From Deltaproteobacteria bacterium IMCC39146 (GTDB lineage Bacteria; Desulfobacterota; Desulfuromonadia; Desulfuromonadales; BM103), in contig JARUHP010000003.1 in assembly GCA_030005635.1 (NCBI GenBank), forward strand, positions 124,001 to 188,000: a DNA stretch of 64,000 bases. The letters run 5' to 3'. Shown one piece after another: positions 62,708 through 64,000 of this stretch. Position numbers and translations under genes: made by a program. Positions within the stretch are counted from its first letter, which is position 1; every line of letters starts with the position of its first letter. The notes beneath the pieces are model-generated. The model was not told the origin of the DNA. It saw only the letters and a list, made by a program, of their open reading frames with translations, and did not search any database.

Positions 62708-64000
62708 ATGGCCGAAACAGCTGAAAATATCCAAGTACTTATCTGCACCGGAACCGGTGGCTTTGCCTCTGGCGCCCAGGGCGTCATCGACGCTTTCGAA
62801 GCCGAGTTTGAGAAGCAGGGCGTTGAAGCCAAGGTTGGCAAGCGCTGTGATATCAAAAAGACCGGTTGCCGCGGCCTGTGTGCCAACGACGTTCTGGTTG
62901 ACGTCATATTGCCTGGTCAGAAAGCCGTGACTTATGATTTTGTGACTGCCGAACTGGTACCGCAAATCGTTGAAGAGCACATGCTCAAGAACGAGGCGGT
63001 CGAGAAGAAGGTCGCAGGGCCTTACTACAACAAGTTCCTAGAGAAGCAACAGCGTATCATCTTCTCGCGTTGTGGCACCATCGATGCCGAGAGTATGGAT
63101 GATTTCATCGCCAACAAAGGCTTCACAGGCATCAGAAAAGCCGTAACCATGGCTCCCGATGAAGTTATCGAGGAAGTCAAGAAGTCCGGTTTGCGTGGCC
63201 GTGGTGGCGGTGGTTTCCCCACCGGCGTCAAGTGGTCTTTCTGTAGGGCAACTCCGGGTGAGAACAAGTACCTGATTTGCAACGCTGACGAAGGTGACCC
63301 AGGCGCGTTTATGGATCGCTCGGTTCTCGAAGGCGACCCCTACGGTTTGATCGAAGGGATGATGATTGCTGCCTACGCCATTGGTTGTAAGTTCGGCTAT
63401 GTTTATTGCCGTGCTGAGTACCCGCTGGCAATCAAGCGTCTGCAAAAAGCAATTGATGCCTGCACCGAGAAGGGTTACCTCGGCAAGGACTGCATGGGGC
63501 TTGGCTTTGAATTTACAATGCGTATCAAGGCTGGCGCCGGAGCATTTGTCTGCGGCGAAGAGACAGCCCTGATGGCTTCGATCGAAGGTGAGCGCGGCAT
63601 GTCCCGCCCCCGCCCTCCATTCCCTGCGGTTAAAGGCCTCTGGGGAAAACCGACCAATATCAACAACGTCGAGACTTTCGCCAATGTTGCCTACATTCTC
63701 TACAACGGCGCTGACTGGTATTCATCAATCGGTACCGAAGGCACCAAGGGCACCAAGATCTTTGCTCTGACCGGTAAGGTCAAGCATACGGGTCTGGTCG
63801 AGGTTCCTGCTGGAACCACGATGAAAGAAGTCATCTACGATGTCTGTGGTGGCATTCTCAACAACCGTAAGTTCAAAGCCGTTCAGGCTGGTGGCCCTTC
63901 GGGTGGTTGTCTGCCTGCAGAAGCCCTTGACGCTGAAGTCGATTACGACTCGCTGATCAAGGCTGGCGCGATGATGGGCTCGGGTGGTCTGGTTGTTATG
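62708..64000 (+). CDS. nuoF: NADH-quinone oxidoreductase subunit F, with N-terminal thioredoxin-like domain (cut by window edge)
   Basis: 431 codons open to the edge. The first 125 residues form a thioredoxin-like ferredoxin domain (IQVLICTGTGGFASGAQG, KKTGCRGLCAND), a fusion also seen in HydB-type and some bacterial NuoF proteins. I see Cys at 13, 47, 54 and 58 but not the usual second Cys of the CxxxxC motif, so the extra 2Fe-2S cluster may be altered or absent. Then come the NADH/FMN loops GLRGRGGGGFPTGVKW and CNADEGDPGAFMDR, GAGAFVCGEETALMASIEG and PFPAVKGLWGKPTNINNVET. The 4Fe-4S motif lies beyond the edge. SD: GAGGA before ATG. Confidence 0.93.
   Translation, partial: MAETAENIQVLICTGTGGFASGAQGVIDAFEAEFEKQGVEAKVGKRCDIKKTGCRGLCANDVLVDVILPGQKAVTYDFVTAELVPQIVEEHMLKNEAVEKKVAGPYYNKFLEKQQRIIFSRCGTIDAESMDDFIANKGFTGIRKAVTMAPDEVIEEVKKSGLRGRGGGGFPTGVKWSFCRATPGENKYLICNADEGDPGAFMDRSVLEGDPYGLIEGMMIAAYAIGCKFGYVYCRAEYPLAIKRLQKAIDACTEKGYLGKDCMGLGFEFTMRIKAGAGAFVCGEETALMASIEGERGMSRPRPPFPAVKGLWGKPTNINNVETFANVAYILYNGADWYSSIGTEGTKGTKIFALTGKVKHTGLVEVPAGTTMKEVIYDVCGGILNNRKFKAVQAGGPSGGCLPAEALDAEVDYDSLIKAGAMMGSGGLVVM

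Overview
This window looks like the chromosome of a Desulfuromonadales-type deltaproteobacterium (Geobacter, Desulfuromonas or Pelobacter relatives; genus not determined). The call rests on gene content: a multihaem cytochrome c, a ccsA-hemACDB-M16 peptidase cluster, serA-hisZ-purA, rnfABCDGE followed by nuoABCDEF, a GEMM-type cyclic-dinucleotide riboswitch, and remnants of an N-type ATPase and a CheB-like protein. No rRNA, tRNA, CRISPR array or complete insertion sequence was seen.

Layout. 1-1950 (minus): the 5' part of a PAS sensor kinase and an SDR oxidoreductase. 1965-11159 (minus): a compact eight-gene envelope operon with two von Willebrand A proteins whose N-termini resemble ExbD/TolR, a TolQ/ExbB/MotA-type channel, a FHA-like/PEGA/FGE-fold protein, a TPR/PEGA-like protein, a lipoprotein and two exported proteins. 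I read it as a possible ion-driven 5:2-type motor or stator with VWA domains, and it is the best candidate here for an undescribed system. 11.5-18 kb (plus): a REC-PilZ regulator, a REC-AraC regulator, a pentahaem cytochrome preceded by two direct repeats 21 bp apart, a GEMM riboswitch before a histidine kinase, and HU. 18.3-24.3 kb (minus): a LarA-type racemase, an ABC exporter and a broken glycogen phosphorylase gene.

24.3-35.2 kb is a loose accessory zone. It holds decayed fragments of atpG and cheB, a D-lactate dehydrogenase, four paralogous very small proteins, a lipoprotein, a KamA-like radical SAM enzyme behind a highly structured leader, a candidate small RNA, a secreted-protein gene frameshifted in its signal peptide, and many copies of a dispersed ~100-bp repeat ending in a terminator-like hairpin.

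35.3-53.8 kb is housekeeping: haem synthesis and cytochrome maturation, a SIS protein, thioredoxin, purA, hisZ, serA, pepA, an HD-GYP protein with two lipoproteins, and hemL. 54.2-64 kb is bioenergetic: Rnf (ferredoxin:NAD oxidoreductase) followed by the start of a complex I operon with its own promoter and a 16-bp palindrome; nuoF runs off the right edge. Lactate oxidation (LarA, D-LDH), haem and cytochrome supply, and Rnf plus complex I fit a respiratory, metal- or sulfur-reducing lifestyle, with cyclic-dinucleotide signalling (PilZ, HD-GYP, GEMM) as a recurring control layer.
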